Made by a program: the position numbers and the translations under genes. From Caryophanales bacterium (lineage in GTDB: Bacteria > Bacillota_I > Bacilli_A > RF39 > UBA660), in contig JAEEJY010000033.1 of NCBI GenBank assembly GCA_016282155.1, positions 1 to 64,000 of the forward strand: a stretch of DNA of 64,000 nt, in the 5' to 3' direction. The notes beneath the pieces were generated by a model. The model ran no database searches. It saw nothing but the letters and a program-made list of their open reading frames with translations, and had not been told where the DNA came from. This document shows positions 7,027 to 16,562 of the stretch, piece by piece (within the stretch, counting starts at the first letter, position 1; every line of letters begins with the position of its first letter).

Positions 7027-8466
7027 ATGAAGAAAGATAATAAACTTAAAATAAGTTTTATAGGTGGTAATTCTTATGATGTTACAGGCTCAATGATTTT
7101 AGTTGAGTGGAACAAAAGAAAGATATTATTAGACTGTGGACTTATTCAAGGTGGCACAACTTTACAAGATTATCGTGATAACAAAAATATGCTCACTAAA
7201 AATAAATTAAAAAATATTGAGTATGTTATTGTTGGAGAAAGACATATTGACCATATAGGCAATATTCCGTACATAACAAAAACTAATTATGATTGTAAAG
7301 TAATAACACCTGCAAAAACAAAGAAAATCTTTAAGCATATGCTTGAAGATTCTGCTAACATTGCAGACAGAGATTGTGAGATGTTGGCAAAGAAATATAA
7401 AGACAAAGTATTTATTCCTAGTTATACGATTGAAGATGTTGAACATTGTATTAATCAGATTCAAGAATTAACAGTTGGTGAAAAGATTAAAATAGATGAT
7501 GATATTACAATAAAGTTTAGTTATAGTGGTCATATATTTGGTGCGTGTCAAACTGAATTATGGATAAATGTTAATGGTAAAATAAAACACTTTTTATATA
7601 CTGCCGATTTGGGTAATATATTGAATTATAAAAATAGACCATTTACTGAAGAATTAGATAGAGTTAATAATGCTACTATTGTTATTTCTGAAAGCACATA
7701 TGGAAAGTTGGATAAATTTGTTTGCACCGAAAAAGTTATCGAGAAAGATATTGAAAAATTATATTCCACTATCGAACAATATACTATCGACAAAAAGAAT
7801 AGGGTTTTAATTCCTACGTTTAGTTTGGATAGAACTCCTGCTATGTTATATCTGATTTGGAAGAAATACAAAGATGATGAAAGATTTAAAGATGTAAAAG
7901 TTATAATTGACTCACCATTGTCTAATAAATTGTTAGACGTTTATATAAACGAGTTAGATGATGAAAAAGCAGAATTACTTCAAGAGATATTGTCTTGGGA
8001 TAATATTATTAGAGTAAGTGCTTCGGAAGAATCTAAATATGTTATGGAGAATTATAAGAATTGTGTAGTTGTCGCTTCGAGTGGTATGTGTTCACAAGGA
8101 CGCTCTAAAATTTGGTTAACTAAAATATTACCTAACGCAAACGATTGTTTGTTATTTAGTGGTTATTGTGCAGATAATACTTTGGGTGGCAAGATTAAAA
8201 ATAACAAACAGAAATATATTACGATTGATGGTAAAAATTATCCTAATAGGTGTAATATAGTTAACATACAAGGTCAGTCAAGTCATATGCAAAGAAATGA
8301 ATTAATTAAATATTTGAGTAGTATAAACTGCGAAAAAATTTATTTAGTACACGGAAGCACTCAAGCAAGAATTGACCTTGCACAAAGTTTGAAAGAGAAA
8401 CTTTCGGAAGAAAGTAAAACTACAAAAGTATCAATAGTTACTAAAGGTACTACTTGTAATTTTTAA
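7027..8466 (+). CDS. Metallo-beta-lactamase / beta-CASP ribonuclease homologue
   Basis: 479 aa, full length for the CPSF73-like beta-CASP RNase family. Motifs in order: the metal site, here G-E71-R-H73-I-D75-H76; SGHIFGA; YTADLGN; the beta-CASP motifs ESTYG, IPTFSLDRT, DSPL and ASSGMCSQGR; then GQSSHMQRNEL and VHGS near the end. The usual HxHxDH has its first His replaced by Glu (E71). It lies in the late operon before the packaging genes. An RNA-processing role is inferred from the family. The changed metal ligand leaves activity uncertain. Confidence 0.85.
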   Translation: MKKDNKLKISFIGGNSYDVTGSMILVEWNKRKILLDCGLIQGGTTLQDYRDNKNMLTKNKLKNIEYVIVGERHIDHIGNIPYITKTNYDCKVITPAKTKKIFKHMLEDSANIADRDCEMLAKKYKDKVFIPSYTIEDVEHCINQIQELTVGEKIKIDDDITIKFSYSGHIFGACQTELWINVNGKIKHFLYTADLGNILNYKNRPFTEELDRVNNATIVISESTYGKLDKFVCTEKVIEKDIEKLYSTIEQYTIDKKNRVLIPTFSLDRTPAMLYLIWKKYKDDERFKDVKVIIDSPLSNKLLDVYINELDDEKAELLQEILSWDNIIRVSASEESKYVMENYKNCVVVASSGMCSQGRSKIWLTKILPNANDCLLFSGYCADNTLGGKIKNNKQKYITIDGKNYPNRCNIVNIQGQSSHMQRNELIKYLSSINCEKIYLVHGSTQARIDLAQSLKEKLSEESKTTKVSIVTKGTTCNF

Positions 8467-8476
8467 GGAGTGAGTT

Positions 8477-8767
8477 ATGAAGAAAGATAATAATAAAAGT
8501 TTAATTGTTGCGTTTGTATTCGGAGTAGTTTTTATTATTGGTTTGTTACCGATAACAGAAAGCGTTGTCGAATGGATATGTTTATTTATTGAAAAGCATA
8601 AAGGTAATTTAACTAAAGATATTACAATAATAAACAGAGAGATTGAAGAACTTAATGGTGTTGAAGAATATAATACTAATGCTATTGGTTTTGAGATACC
8701 TTCGGTAAGCGAAGAATATTACGATGATGAAGAAGAAGATAGGTTGAAACAGAAAGTAGGGTTTTAG
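8477..8767 (+). CDS. Single-pass membrane protein, acidic tail
   Basis: 96 aa. One strong transmembrane segment lies at about residues 8-35 (LIVAFVFGVVFIIGLLPI...). A helical, strongly acidic C-terminal tail (YYDDEEEDRLKQ) follows. It starts 10 nt after the RNase homologue behind AGGAG. Function unknown. Confidence 0.75.
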   Translation: MKKDNNKSLIVAFVFGVVFIIGLLPITESVVEWICLFIEKHKGNLTKDITIINREIEELNGVEEYNTNAIGFEIPSVSEEYYDDEEEDRLKQKVGF

Positions 8768-8769
8768 AT

Positions 8770-8964
8770 ATGATTACATTAATGAAGATTGGAGATAGAC
8801 CTAATACAAATAGTTTGGAAATTTGGGGCAAATCCACAGATGAAAAACCTATAGGTCAGTTTGAAGGAGTAGATATAACTAACTGCTCAACATATTTTGC
8901 ATTTGATACAAAAGAAATGTTTGCATACGATAAAGATACTGATACTTGGGTATCTATAGGTTAA
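8770..8964 (+). CDS. Small hypothetical protein
   Basis: 64 aa with no recognised family. Pro/Gly-rich at the start, with two aromatic-rich beta-like stretches (STYFAFDTKEMFAYDKDTDTW). This pattern is common in small phage virion-associated proteins and prophage head-joining regions. Starts 2 nt after the previous stop and ends just before a GTACATA module. Confidence 0.65.
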   Translation: MITLMKIGDRPNTNSLEIWGKSTDEKPIGQFEGVDITNCSTYFAFDTKEMFAYDKDTDTWVSIG

Positions 8965-8968
8965 ATTT

Positions 8969-8993
8969 TAGGGGTCTTTACCCCTAGTACATA
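8969..8993 (+). promoter_or_regulatory. Late intergenic module 1: hairpin + GTACATA
   Basis: TAGGGG pairs with CCCCTA across loop TCTTTA (8969-8986), followed directly by GTACATA (8987-8993) and the ribosome binding site of the terminase-proximal gene. One of six copies of this arrangement on the + strand of the late region. Confidence 0.7.
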
Positions 8994-9005
8994 GAAAGGG
9001 AAATT

Positions 9006-9953
9006 ATGGCTAAAATAGAACCAAAATTTTCCACTTGTGTTGCTTGTGGCAGAGAATATACAATAGACCATTTTTACAAAAGAAATAAAAATTATGTTGA
9101 TGAATTTTCTAATGGTTACTTATGCTACTGCGATAAGTGTTGTGCAGAAATGTTAAAGTTCTACACAAAGAAAACTGGTAGTTTACAAAGTGGTTTTTAT
9201 TACACTTGTGCAAGACTCAATGTTCCGTTTATTAGGAAGCCTTATGAGTCAGTAATAAAACAAAAGAACGCATTCCAAAACAGAAGTAAATCACCCAAAG
9301 AAGACACTACTTATGATTTATTTTATTGGTATTGGGACTTCTTATGGGGAAAGTCAACAAGAATGACACCTACTGATACTTGGAATGAATTTTGTGATTC
9401 GGATATGAAAGCACAAGATGATGAATCAGTAAAGTCCAAAGAAGCAATACAGTTGGAAATGGACAAATATAAGATGGATTGGGGAAATCAAGAAAATATA
9501 GATGACTATAAATATCTATCTTATGTTTATGAAAAATATACGCAAGGACTTAATATAGAGTCTGCGCAACAAGATGACCTTATAAGAGATTTATGTATTG
9601 CAAGATTAGATAAAAGAAAAGTTGATGATGGTCGCTCGGCAGAAGACGTGACTAAAATTCAGAATAGAATCTTGCAATTATTAAATAAATTAAAATTGGA
9701 CAATTTTGAAAGTTCAAAACCTAAAACTTTAAGTGAACAATTCTTATCCAATAAGATTGCCATGATAGATGAAAATAATGTCAAAGATATTTATACTAAC
9801 AAAGATTATGAATATAAAGACATTAACAAAATACAAAAATATTACAAAGATATGTGTTTAAGACCTTTAGGCAATATGCTATTAGACAATAGAACATTTG
9901 ATATTGATATCAATGATATTGAACAATATAATTTGGACGAAGTAAATGAGTAA
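9006..9953 (+). CDS. Putative small terminase subunit (zinc-ribbon DNA-binding protein)
   Basis: 315 aa. The N-terminus has a four-Cys zinc site (CVAC at about 11-14 and CDKC at about 43-46). The remainder is helical and charged. It overlaps the large terminase start by 8 nt (9946-9953), the usual place of the small terminase subunit, which recognises DNA for packaging. The assignment rests on position and the zinc finger, not on sequence family. Confidence 0.6.
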   Translation: MAKIEPKFSTCVACGREYTIDHFYKRNKNYVDEFSNGYLCYCDKCCAEMLKFYTKKTGSLQSGFYYTCARLNVPFIRKPYESVIKQKNAFQNRSKSPKEDTTYDLFYWYWDFLWGKSTRMTPTDTWNEFCDSDMKAQDDESVKSKEAIQLEMDKYKMDWGNQENIDDYKYLSYVYEKYTQGLNIESAQQDDLIRDLCIARLDKRKVDDGRSAEDVTKIQNRILQLLNKLKLDNFESSKPKTLSEQFLSNKIAMIDENNVKDIYTNKDYEYKDINKIQKYYKDMCLRPLGNMLLDNRTFDIDINDIEQYNLDEVNE

Positions 9954-11715
9954 AGAAGAAGATATTGAAATAGCAAAACTCGCCAAAAAGGAAAGTAAAA
10001 GCAAACCCATAGATAAAAAAGATTATGACAGAAAAATTGCACAATGGCAAATGTTTTTCTTACATAATTTAAATATTTTTGTAAAAGAAGTTTTAGGAAT
10101 ACCTTTACATTTCTTTCAAGAGCAATTATTGTTAGAAATGTGGGATAGTGAAGTATTTGCATTTATTGGTAGTCGAGGAATTGGTAAATCATTCCTTGTA
10201 GCAGTTTTCGTAGTTGCAATTTGTTTACTGCTACCAAATTATAAAGTTGTAATATGTTCTATGACTATAGGACAGGGTAACCTTATAGTTGAAGAAAAGA
10301 TAAAGAAAATATTATCAAGCAACACTGGTTTGTCTAAAGTGCTAAATCAATTAGTTAAAGATGGATATATGGAATTTGGTAAAGATAGAGACACTGGTGG
10401 TGCTTTAGTTAAATTTGGAAACGGCTCGGAAATACTTTCTGCGTTTATTGGAGAAAGTTTACGTGGACGAAGATGCAATTTATTAATTACTGATGAATGT
10501 TGTCTAATCAAGAAAAAAGATTACGATTCTATCGCAGAACCTTTATTGGAAAAATATTCTTATAATGGTTTAGAGATAGAACCCAAACAAATATTCTTAA
10601 CTTCACCTAGAAATAAGGCTAGTTGGTTTTGGACTTATTTAAAGAAGTTAGTCCGTGACCATTATAAAGGTAAAACAGAAAGAAATTTCTTTGCTTCTGA
10701 CATTTATTGTGCAGTAGCAAATAAAATTCAGACAGTTAAACAGTTTCTTTCAAGACGAGATAACACAGACCCTTATGCTTGGGAACAAGAATATCTTTGT
10801 ATTTGGCACGGAGATAAAGAAGACGCAATCTTTAAGCGTCAAGATTATTTAGATGCTCAAATATTAGATTGTACTTATTATCCACCTAACTTAAATTATG
10901 ATTTTAAGAATATTATAGAATATAAAGAAAACGAAGTAAGATTTTTATGTGCCGACCTTGCATTGAGTGGTGGTAAAGAAAATGACTTAACCATACTAAT
11001 GTATTGTATTGCAGAAATCGACACGGGCAATTTAAGAATTGAATATATAACTAGTTATAGTGGTATGAATGCTAATGAACAAGTTAAAAGATTTAAGAAA
11101 GCCCTTGTAGATTTTAATGCTACATATTTTGTATATGATGCAAAAGGTATCGGTGTTGGTATTACTGATATTATGATGGCTAAAACATATTGTGAAGATA
11201 AAACATATGGTGCTTGGACTGTTAATACAGATAAGACTTTAATGATGTGTTCACAATCAGTTTTAGATGAGAAGGTAGCAAGAACTATTGAACAAGATTC
11301 ATTAGATGTAATGATTCCTGTTGTATCAAGTTCTGATTCAAACTCTAAAAACCATTATAATCTTTGGTCATACTTAAGAAACAAAAAGTTAAAATTGTTA
11401 AAAGACAGATATACTAAAGAATATGAATTGCAAGATGAAATGCCTACTTTTGTTACTAAAGATAGTGCAGAAAAGGCAGAAATATTATTGCCATATCAAC
11501 AAACTGACTTAATGATAAATGAAAGTTGTAGTTTGGAAATTATAAGAAATGGTTTGGATAATATTACTGTTAAAGAAAAGAGTGGTGCATTAAAGGATAG
11601 ATTTATGTGTCTTGGTTATGCCTGTGCTTTTGCAAATAAATTGTACACTAAATATCAAATTGGTTATGATGAAGAATTTGATATTAATGATTATACAGAA
11701 GCCTTCAATATTTAA
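9946..11715 (+). CDS. terL: Terminase large subunit
   Basis: 589 aa, normal length. The ATPase half has Walker A GSRGIGKS (residues 75-82), a motif CSMTIGQ, and Walker B with the catalytic acid LLITDE (179-184). The C-terminal RNase H-fold nuclease has FLCADLALSGGKENDLT and YFVYDAKGIGVG with its acidic residues. It powers DNA translocation into the prohead and cuts the concatemer. It overlaps the upstream zinc-ribbon gene and is followed by portal, as expected. Confidence 0.95.
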   Translation: MSKEEDIEIAKLAKKESKSKPIDKKDYDRKIAQWQMFFLHNLNIFVKEVLGIPLHFFQEQLLLEMWDSEVFAFIGSRGIGKSFLVAVFVVAICLLLPNYKVVICSMTIGQGNLIVEEKIKKILSSNTGLSKVLNQLVKDGYMEFGKDRDTGGALVKFGNGSEILSAFIGESLRGRRCNLLITDECCLIKKKDYDSIAEPLLEKYSYNGLEIEPKQIFLTSPRNKASWFWTYLKKLVRDHYKGKTERNFFASDIYCAVANKIQTVKQFLSRRDNTDPYAWEQEYLCIWHGDKEDAIFKRQDYLDAQILDCTYYPPNLNYDFKNIIEYKENEVRFLCADLALSGGKENDLTILMYCIAEIDTGNLRIEYITSYSGMNANEQVKRFKKALVDFNATYFVYDAKGIGVGITDIMMAKTYCEDKTYGAWTVNTDKTLMMCSQSVLDEKVARTIEQDSLDVMIPVVSSSDSNSKNHYNLWSYLRNKKLKLLKDRYTKEYELQDEMPTFVTKDSAEKAEILLPYQQTDLMINESCSLEIIRNGLDNITVKEKSGALKDRFMCLGYACAFANKLYTKYQIGYDEEFDINDYTEAFNI

Positions 11716-11735
11716 AGAAAGGGGGTTATTATACT

Positions 11736-13313
11736 TTGGAAAATACGGAAGAAGTTTCGTTAAGTTCCGAACAAGTATGGGACGTATTACAATATGCAGA
11801 CGCTTTATATCGTGATATTAAAATAAATGGTTTAGACCTTTATGGGAATACATATTTTTACAACCCTAGTACTGAAAAACTTAATTTAAAGAACTTAACA
11901 AACAACCCAAAAGTTTCTAGTCTCGAAGAAATTAGAAGCGCACAAGCGAATTATAAATACAATGATGAATTATTACAAGAAATGTCCGAATTTATGAAAT
12001 ATTGGGACAGTCTCTATAATAAAGCATTAAGATATTATAGTAGTTTACTTGCTTGGAATTGGAGTTATTCTTGTACTAACGCTCAAGGTGCAGATTATGC
12101 GTCTAAAGAATATAAAGAAGATTTACAGAAAGTGTTAGACTTCTTTACTAAATTCAACCTAAAGAGTGAAGGTAGCAGAATTATAGATAACTGTTTAGTT
12201 TCCGATAGTTATTTTACTTGGTTTAGAAAATCTAGTCTTGGATATACATTACAGATAATGCCACAAGATAGATGTAAGATAACAGGTACTAGTGCAGTTA
12301 GTAGATTCTTATATGATTTTGATTTGTCATATTTCTATGACCCTAGTGTTAATATATTGAATTATGATAATTCATTACAGAAAGCCTTTGTAGACTTTTC
12401 TAAAAAAGGCGACAATATTAGAACATTTGCTAATAGCAAAAATGCTTTAAGGACAACCTATATTTACAATAATTGGGTTAGAACAAAAGTAGATAGAGGT
12501 GCTTGGTGTTGGAAATTCAATGATGAAGATTTCAATGTTGTTCCACCTTTTACTGTAATATTTAAAGCAATATTTGATGATGATGTTATTCAGAGATTGC
12601 AGAAGAATAAAGATATGATTGGTTCTAACTTCTTATTGTGGGGTGAAATGCCTTTAAAGAAAGAAGGTATGGTAGGTACTGAAAAATCTGCATTTAAGGT
12701 TGACCCTAAACAGACAGGACAGTTACTTAACCTTGCAAGAAAAGGTGTTAGCAAAGAAATAAAGATTATTCCTTTACCTCTTGAGAATACAAGAACTGCA
12801 CAATTTCAAGATGGTAATTCTAATATGGCTCAAAACCTATTAAAATCTACGGCAGGTCAAATATCTAATGCACCAGAGTTCTTATATAGTACAGAACATA
12901 TGTCTCAAGAAGCATTAAAGAATGCTTTGTATTTAGACTATAAATGGGTGTCAAAGATATATAGACAGATGGAAGACTTCTTGGACTATTTTGTTAACAA
13001 GGAGACTACAAAATATAAATTCAAATTTACTGTTAGTGGCTCTAACTTATATTGGAATAGAAAAGATGAACAAGATAGTTTTATAAAATTATTGGACAAG
13101 GGAATTTTATTAAACGAATCTAAAATCGCTTCATTGTGGGATATGGAATGTCAAGAATTAATTGCAAATATGGACGAGATGAAACATAATGGCTTTATAG
13201 ATAAGTTGCAATTATTATTGAACACAAATACTAACAATGGAGAAGTAAAACCTAATGGAAGACCTATGACTGACGATAACGATAATACTGAATTAAGCAG
13301 AAATTATAGTTAG
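11736..13313 (+). CDS. Portal protein
   Basis: 525 aa, between terminase and protease-scaffold, the standard portal position. The sequence is rich in Tyr/Asn/Lys with YKWVSKIYRQMEDFLDYF in the C-terminal stem region and GQISNAPEFLYS before it, a pattern like SPP1/phi29-type portals. The start is TTG 11736 behind AAAGGGGG (spacing about 13 nt). No ATG is available at the N-terminus. The identity rests mainly on size and gene order. Confidence 0.8.
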   Translation: MENTEEVSLSSEQVWDVLQYADALYRDIKINGLDLYGNTYFYNPSTEKLNLKNLTNNPKVSSLEEIRSAQANYKYNDELLQEMSEFMKYWDSLYNKALRYYSSLLAWNWSYSCTNAQGADYASKEYKEDLQKVLDFFTKFNLKSEGSRIIDNCLVSDSYFTWFRKSSLGYTLQIMPQDRCKITGTSAVSRFLYDFDLSYFYDPSVNILNYDNSLQKAFVDFSKKGDNIRTFANSKNALRTTYIYNNWVRTKVDRGAWCWKFNDEDFNVVPPFTVIFKAIFDDDVIQRLQKNKDMIGSNFLLWGEMPLKKEGMVGTEKSAFKVDPKQTGQLLNLARKGVSKEIKIIPLPLENTRTAQFQDGNSNMAQNLLKSTAGQISNAPEFLYSTEHMSQEALKNALYLDYKWVSKIYRQMEDFLDYFVNKETTKYKFKFTVSGSNLYWNRKDEQDSFIKLLDKGILLNESKIASLWDMECQELIANMDEMKHNGFIDKLQLLLNTNTNNGEVKPNGRPMTDDNDNTELSRNYS

Positions 13314-13324
13314 GAGTTGATATT

Positions 13325-13513
13325 ATGATTATAATTGGCGAACCTTTAGATGAAGAACATTATGTTTGTATTGATTCAGATAGGGGAAAGGTATTACACG
13401 AATTAGGTTTTATTCCAATATATAAAAGCAGTAAAAATGGTAATATGTACTTTATTAAAAGCGATAACATTTTAAAGGTGGTAGAGGAAAAATGGAATAT
13501 CAAAATAGAGTAA
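13325..13513 (+). CDS. Small hypothetical protein between portal and protease
   Basis: 62 aa, ATG 13325 behind AGGAG. Unknown family. Its 3' end overlaps the protease-scaffold start by 22 nt, so they are co-translated. Its content (VCIDSDRGKVLHELGF ... YFIKSDNIL) suggests a small alpha/beta protein. Confidence 0.7.
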   Translation: MIIIGEPLDEEHYVCIDSDRGKVLHELGFIPIYKSSKNGNMYFIKSDNILKVVEEKWNIKIE

Positions 13514-14841
13514 CTATGTCAATCAAAGATTGGCTTAATTACGCAGATGATGATAATATTGAGTTTGCTTTTGGTAAAGTTGACTTTTTAAGCAATAAGC
13601 CTAATAGTCATAAACATATATACTCGGAAGAAGTTATTAAAGAGTATGCACCTACTGTTTTGGGTAAATGGGTGGTAGCAGAATATAATAAGTATACTAG
13701 TGACGCAACAACTCATACGGATAATGAAGTTATTGTAGGATATGTACCACTTTCACAAGAAGTTGCATACAGATATGATGTTGATGGATATTTAGTTGCT
13801 AGTGTAGATGTTATAATATCAAAATTATATGCTACTAATGTTTATGAAATGTTCAAAGCAAAGAACTACAAATCTGTTAGTATTGAAGAATTGGTCAATT
13901 TTACAGAAGAAACCAAAGATATACCTGACGGACAAGCAGAGAAAATAATTGAATCATTTAATGTTTGTGGAATTACAATATTAGGAGATATTTATAACCC
14001 TAGTGTTCCTAACGCTAATATTCAGTTAACTAGAATGTCAGATGAAGAAAGTAACAAGCAGTTTGAAAACGCTTATATTACTTATTCAGAAAAACATAAC
14101 AAAGATAATGGTATAGATAAAATTGATATTGTATTATCTAAACTTGAATCAATAGAGAGAATAATTGATAAGGAGAATCTTATGAAAAATTCTGAAAAAG
14201 AAAAAGTATTAAACTCTACTGATGAACAAGTTGAACAGGTTGTTAACGCAGAAGAACAGAATGTTGAAAATTCTGAAGGACAAGTAGTTGACAATGCAGA
14301 TTGTGGCGAAGACGAAGGTGAAGCAAAAGCCGAAGAAAACGCAGAGTCTGTAGACAACGCTTGTGGTGAAGAAGCGACTGAAAATGCTTGTGGTGAAGAT
14401 GAAAAAGTAGAGAACGCAGAAGATGACAAAGAAGAAGATGATGCTGAAGATGATGACGCTAAAGAAGTTGATAATAGCGAAGTTGAAATGGCAGAACTTC
14501 AGACAAAGTTATCGGAAGCAGAAGCAAAGATTGCTAGTTATGAATCAGAATTAGCAGAATTGCGTACATTTAAAGAGGACGTTCAAAACTCTGAAAAAGT
14601 TAATATTGCAAATGAGACTTTGGAAAAGATTAAATCATTTATTTCCGAAGCAGATTATGCAGAGTATGAGAAAGAGTTTGAAAATTGTTCTTACGCAGAA
14701 GTAGGGGCATTAAAGAACTCTATTCTTGCAAAGTATGTTGATGTGATTCTTGAGAAATCACAGAGCGCAAAAGAAGACACTGAAATAGTTGATTATGGTA
14801 TTCCCGTAACCAACTCTAAAGTTGAATCAATTTATGATTAA
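13492..14841 (+). CDS. Prohead protease-scaffold fusion
   Basis: 449 aa in two parts. Residues 1 to about 195 are a compact domain with KNYKSVSIEE, a Ser-containing strand like that of prohead assembly proteases, just before the capsid genes. From about 230 the protein is extremely acidic (many E, D, A and repeated NA/CGE stretches), then a coiled coil (about 325-375) and a helical C-terminus. That is typical of scaffolding proteins. An in-frame internal start at 14182 would give the scaffold alone. The catalytic residues of the protease part are not certain. Confidence 0.7.
   Translation: MEYQNRVTMSIKDWLNYADDDNIEFAFGKVDFLSNKPNSHKHIYSEEVIKEYAPTVLGKWVVAEYNKYTSDATTHTDNEVIVGYVPLSQEVAYRYDVDGYLVASVDVIISKLYATNVYEMFKAKNYKSVSIEELVNFTEETKDIPDGQAEKIIESFNVCGITILGDIYNPSVPNANIQLTRMSDEESNKQFENAYITYSEKHNKDNGIDKIDIVLSKLESIERIIDKENLMKNSEKEKVLNSTDEQVEQVVNAEEQNVENSEGQVVDNADCGEDEGEAKAEENAESVDNACGEEATENACGEDEKVENAEDDKEEDDAEDDDAKEVDNSEVEMAELQTKLSEAEAKIASYESELAELRTFKEDVQNSEKVNIANETLEKIKSFISEADYAEYEKEFENCSYAEVGALKNSILAKYVDVILEKSQSAKEDTEIVDYGIPVTNSKVESIYD
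14170..14184 (+). promoter_or_regulatory. Internal ribosome binding site for a nested scaffold
   Basis: AAGGAG at 14170-14175, then 6 nt, then ATG 14182, in frame with the protease-scaffold gene. The start falls exactly where the acidic scaffold part begins. It resembles lambda C/Nu3, where scaffold is translated from inside the protease gene. Confidence 0.75.
14182..14841 (+). CDS. Nested scaffolding protein (internal start)
   Basis: 219 aa if translated from the internal ATG. It starts MKNSEKEKV and consists of the acidic low-complexity part and the coiled coil of the longer protein. Expected to be made in excess as the capsid scaffold. Inferred from the strong ribosome binding site and the domain boundary; no separate gene is needed. 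Confidence 0.55.
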   Translation: MKNSEKEKVLNSTDEQVEQVVNAEEQNVENSEGQVVDNADCGEDEGEAKAEENAESVDNACGEEATENACGEDEKVENAEDDKEEDDAEDDDAKEVDNSEVEMAELQTKLSEAEAKIASYESELAELRTFKEDVQNSEKVNIANETLEKIKSFISEADYAEYEKEFENCSYAEVGALKNSILAKYVDVILEKSQSAKEDTEIVDYGIPVTNSKVESIYD

Positions 14842-14861
14842 TTTTATAAAGGAGAAAAAAA

Positions 14862-15401
14862 ATGGCAAAACACGGCGTATTATTTGAAATTGATAATTTT
14901 ATTCCTCGTTGTATCAATCGTGGCGCAATCGCAACAACCAACCTTGATGGTGGTGCAGTAGTTGCAGTTGGCGCACAGTCTACAACAGAAAAAGAACTCT
15001 ATACAGTATCTGCACCTGCAACTTCTACTGTAAAGAGAGTAGCAATCTGCTACAACCCTTCTGTTAAGTATGACGAAATCGGTGGAAATCTCTACCCTGC
15101 TCGTTCACTTGATGACAGAAATTATTACAATATCGCAGGTAAGGCACTTGATATTTTCTATCCCGATGTAGATGTTGAGTTTGGTATTACAATGGCAAAC
15201 ATCGAAGGTACAACAAAGCCTGTTGTTGGAAAGTTCCTTGAGGTAACTCCTACAAAGACAACTTTCTCTATTAAGAACTCACAGACTGCTAATGTTCCTT
15301 CATTTGAGGTTGTTGACATTAGAAAGCAGACATATCCTACAGGTGATTTCTCAAGTGATGTTGAAGATGTTTTCGTTGTAAAGACAAGATTTAACGGATA
15401 A
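14862..15401 (+). CDS. Putative head decoration / capsid stabilising protein
   Basis: 179 aa directly before the major capsid gene. Small, Gly/Ala/Val/Thr-rich beta-type sequence, a usual composition for decoration proteins. Codon use is shifted to C/G-ending codons (ATC, TTC, CTC) compared with its neighbours, as in the capsid gene, which suggests very high expression. Ribosome binding site AAAGGAGAAA. Family not certain. Confidence 0.6.
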   Translation: MAKHGVLFEIDNFIPRCINRGAIATTNLDGGAVVAVGAQSTTEKELYTVSAPATSTVKRVAICYNPSVKYDEIGGNLYPARSLDDRNYYNIAGKALDIFYPDVDVEFGITMANIEGTTKPVVGKFLEVTPTKTTFSIKNSQTANVPSFEVVDIRKQTYPTGDFSSDVEDVFVVKTRFNG

Positions 15402-15426
15402 TAAACTATAGAAAGGAAATGAAAAG

Positions 15427-16545
15427 ATGAAACAGTTTCAGAATGTAATTAAATATGCAGAGTCTTGTGATAACGCAAAGAAGTTAGTTGAAATGGCAGA
15501 AGACTATGCAAAGACTAGAGCAAATGAAATGTTCGGTAAGAATTTTGCTACTTACTCTACAAATAAAGATGGCATTCCTATGGACAAGGATAGCAAGGCA
15601 AAGCAGTTAAATGATATTTACTGCGAAGAACTTAAGAGACGTTCAAAGTATTCAGTAGAAGACTTTGATGGTGATGTTCGCGCTTATTCAGAGTTCAAGG
15701 CAGTTGCAGAAATGTCTGCACAGATTAATAAGATTCTCGTTGACGCTATGACACCGATTCTTATTTCTGCTTCAAACCTTGACCTTCTTGCAGAGTTCCA
15801 TTACGGTGGATATGGCGATGTATTCGAGTTTGAACTTTCTGACCCCCTTCCTTACTCTGTATCTAAAATTGGTGCAAGACAGAAGCACACAAAGACACAG
15901 GAGAAGAAAAGACAGAACAAGACAATCAGTACAGAGATGTATGGTCTTACAACAATCTCTACACTTCCCCAGATTATGCTTGGTGAAGCAATGATTGCAG
16001 AGGACGCTTACCTTATGGCACTCTCTATCAACAAGAAGATTTATGGTCTTGTTGTTAAGAAGTTTGTTAACGTAGTTAACACAATCGCAGATTCTAAATT
16101 CGTTGTAACAGGTTACAATGAGAACAACTTCCTTCAGAAGTTAAGAACAGGTTCTGCTTACAATGGTTCACCTATGGTTATCGTTGGTGATGCAGTTGCT
16201 TTGAAGTCTCTCCTTCCTGCTGAAAGCAGAGTAGAGATTCTCTTACAGGACGAGTTCAATACAACTCTTGGCTATATGTCAAAGTGGAACACATATAATG
16301 TTCTTGGTATTGATGTTGTTGCTGACCCCGATGAAGCAAGTGGTGTTCTTGGACTTCCTACAAACAAGTTATATGGTATTCCTGTAGATGGTAGAAAACT
16401 TATTCAGGTTGCTATCGGTGCTACAATGACCAATACTGATGGTGCGTGGGATAACAACAACCTTGCAATTCTCTCCACACTTCGTAAGGAAATTGGTGTA
16501 GAACTTGCTACAAACAAGAAGGTTGTTAGATGTGATTTTCAGTAA
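15427..16545 (+). CDS. Major capsid protein
   Basis: 372 aa, placed after protease-scaffold and decoration genes. Long N-terminal helical region (about 1-60) followed by alpha/beta sequence with VVADPDEASGVLGLP and IPVDGRKLIQVAIG near the end. Length and position fit an HK97-fold capsid protein. Codon use is clearly biased to C/G-ending codons and to AAG over AAA, unlike the terminase and portal genes. Followed by a hairpin-GTACATA module. Identity is from context and expression-type codon use. Confidence 0.8.
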   Translation: MKQFQNVIKYAESCDNAKKLVEMAEDYAKTRANEMFGKNFATYSTNKDGIPMDKDSKAKQLNDIYCEELKRRSKYSVEDFDGDVRAYSEFKAVAEMSAQINKILVDAMTPILISASNLDLLAEFHYGGYGDVFEFELSDPLPYSVSKIGARQKHTKTQEKKRQNKTISTEMYGLTTISTLPQIMLGEAMIAEDAYLMALSINKKIYGLVVKKFVNVVNTIADSKFVVTGYNENNFLQKLRTGSAYNGSPMVIVGDAVALKSLLPAESRVEILLQDEFNTTLGYMSKWNTYNVLGIDVVADPDEASGVLGLPTNKLYGIPVDGRKLIQVAIGATMTNTDGAWDNNNLAILSTLRKEIGVELATNKKVVRCDFQ

Positions 16546-16562
16546 TTAATCACTATAGATAT

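Noticed and set aside
7260-7275. GTACATA inside the RNase gene (and others in coding sequence)
   Set aside because: No hairpin directly before it; such 7-mers are expected by chance in AT-rich DNA.
14082-14429. Serine-rich minus-strand frame
   Set aside because: It is the complement of the acidic scaffold region; no ribosome binding site, opposite to the operon.
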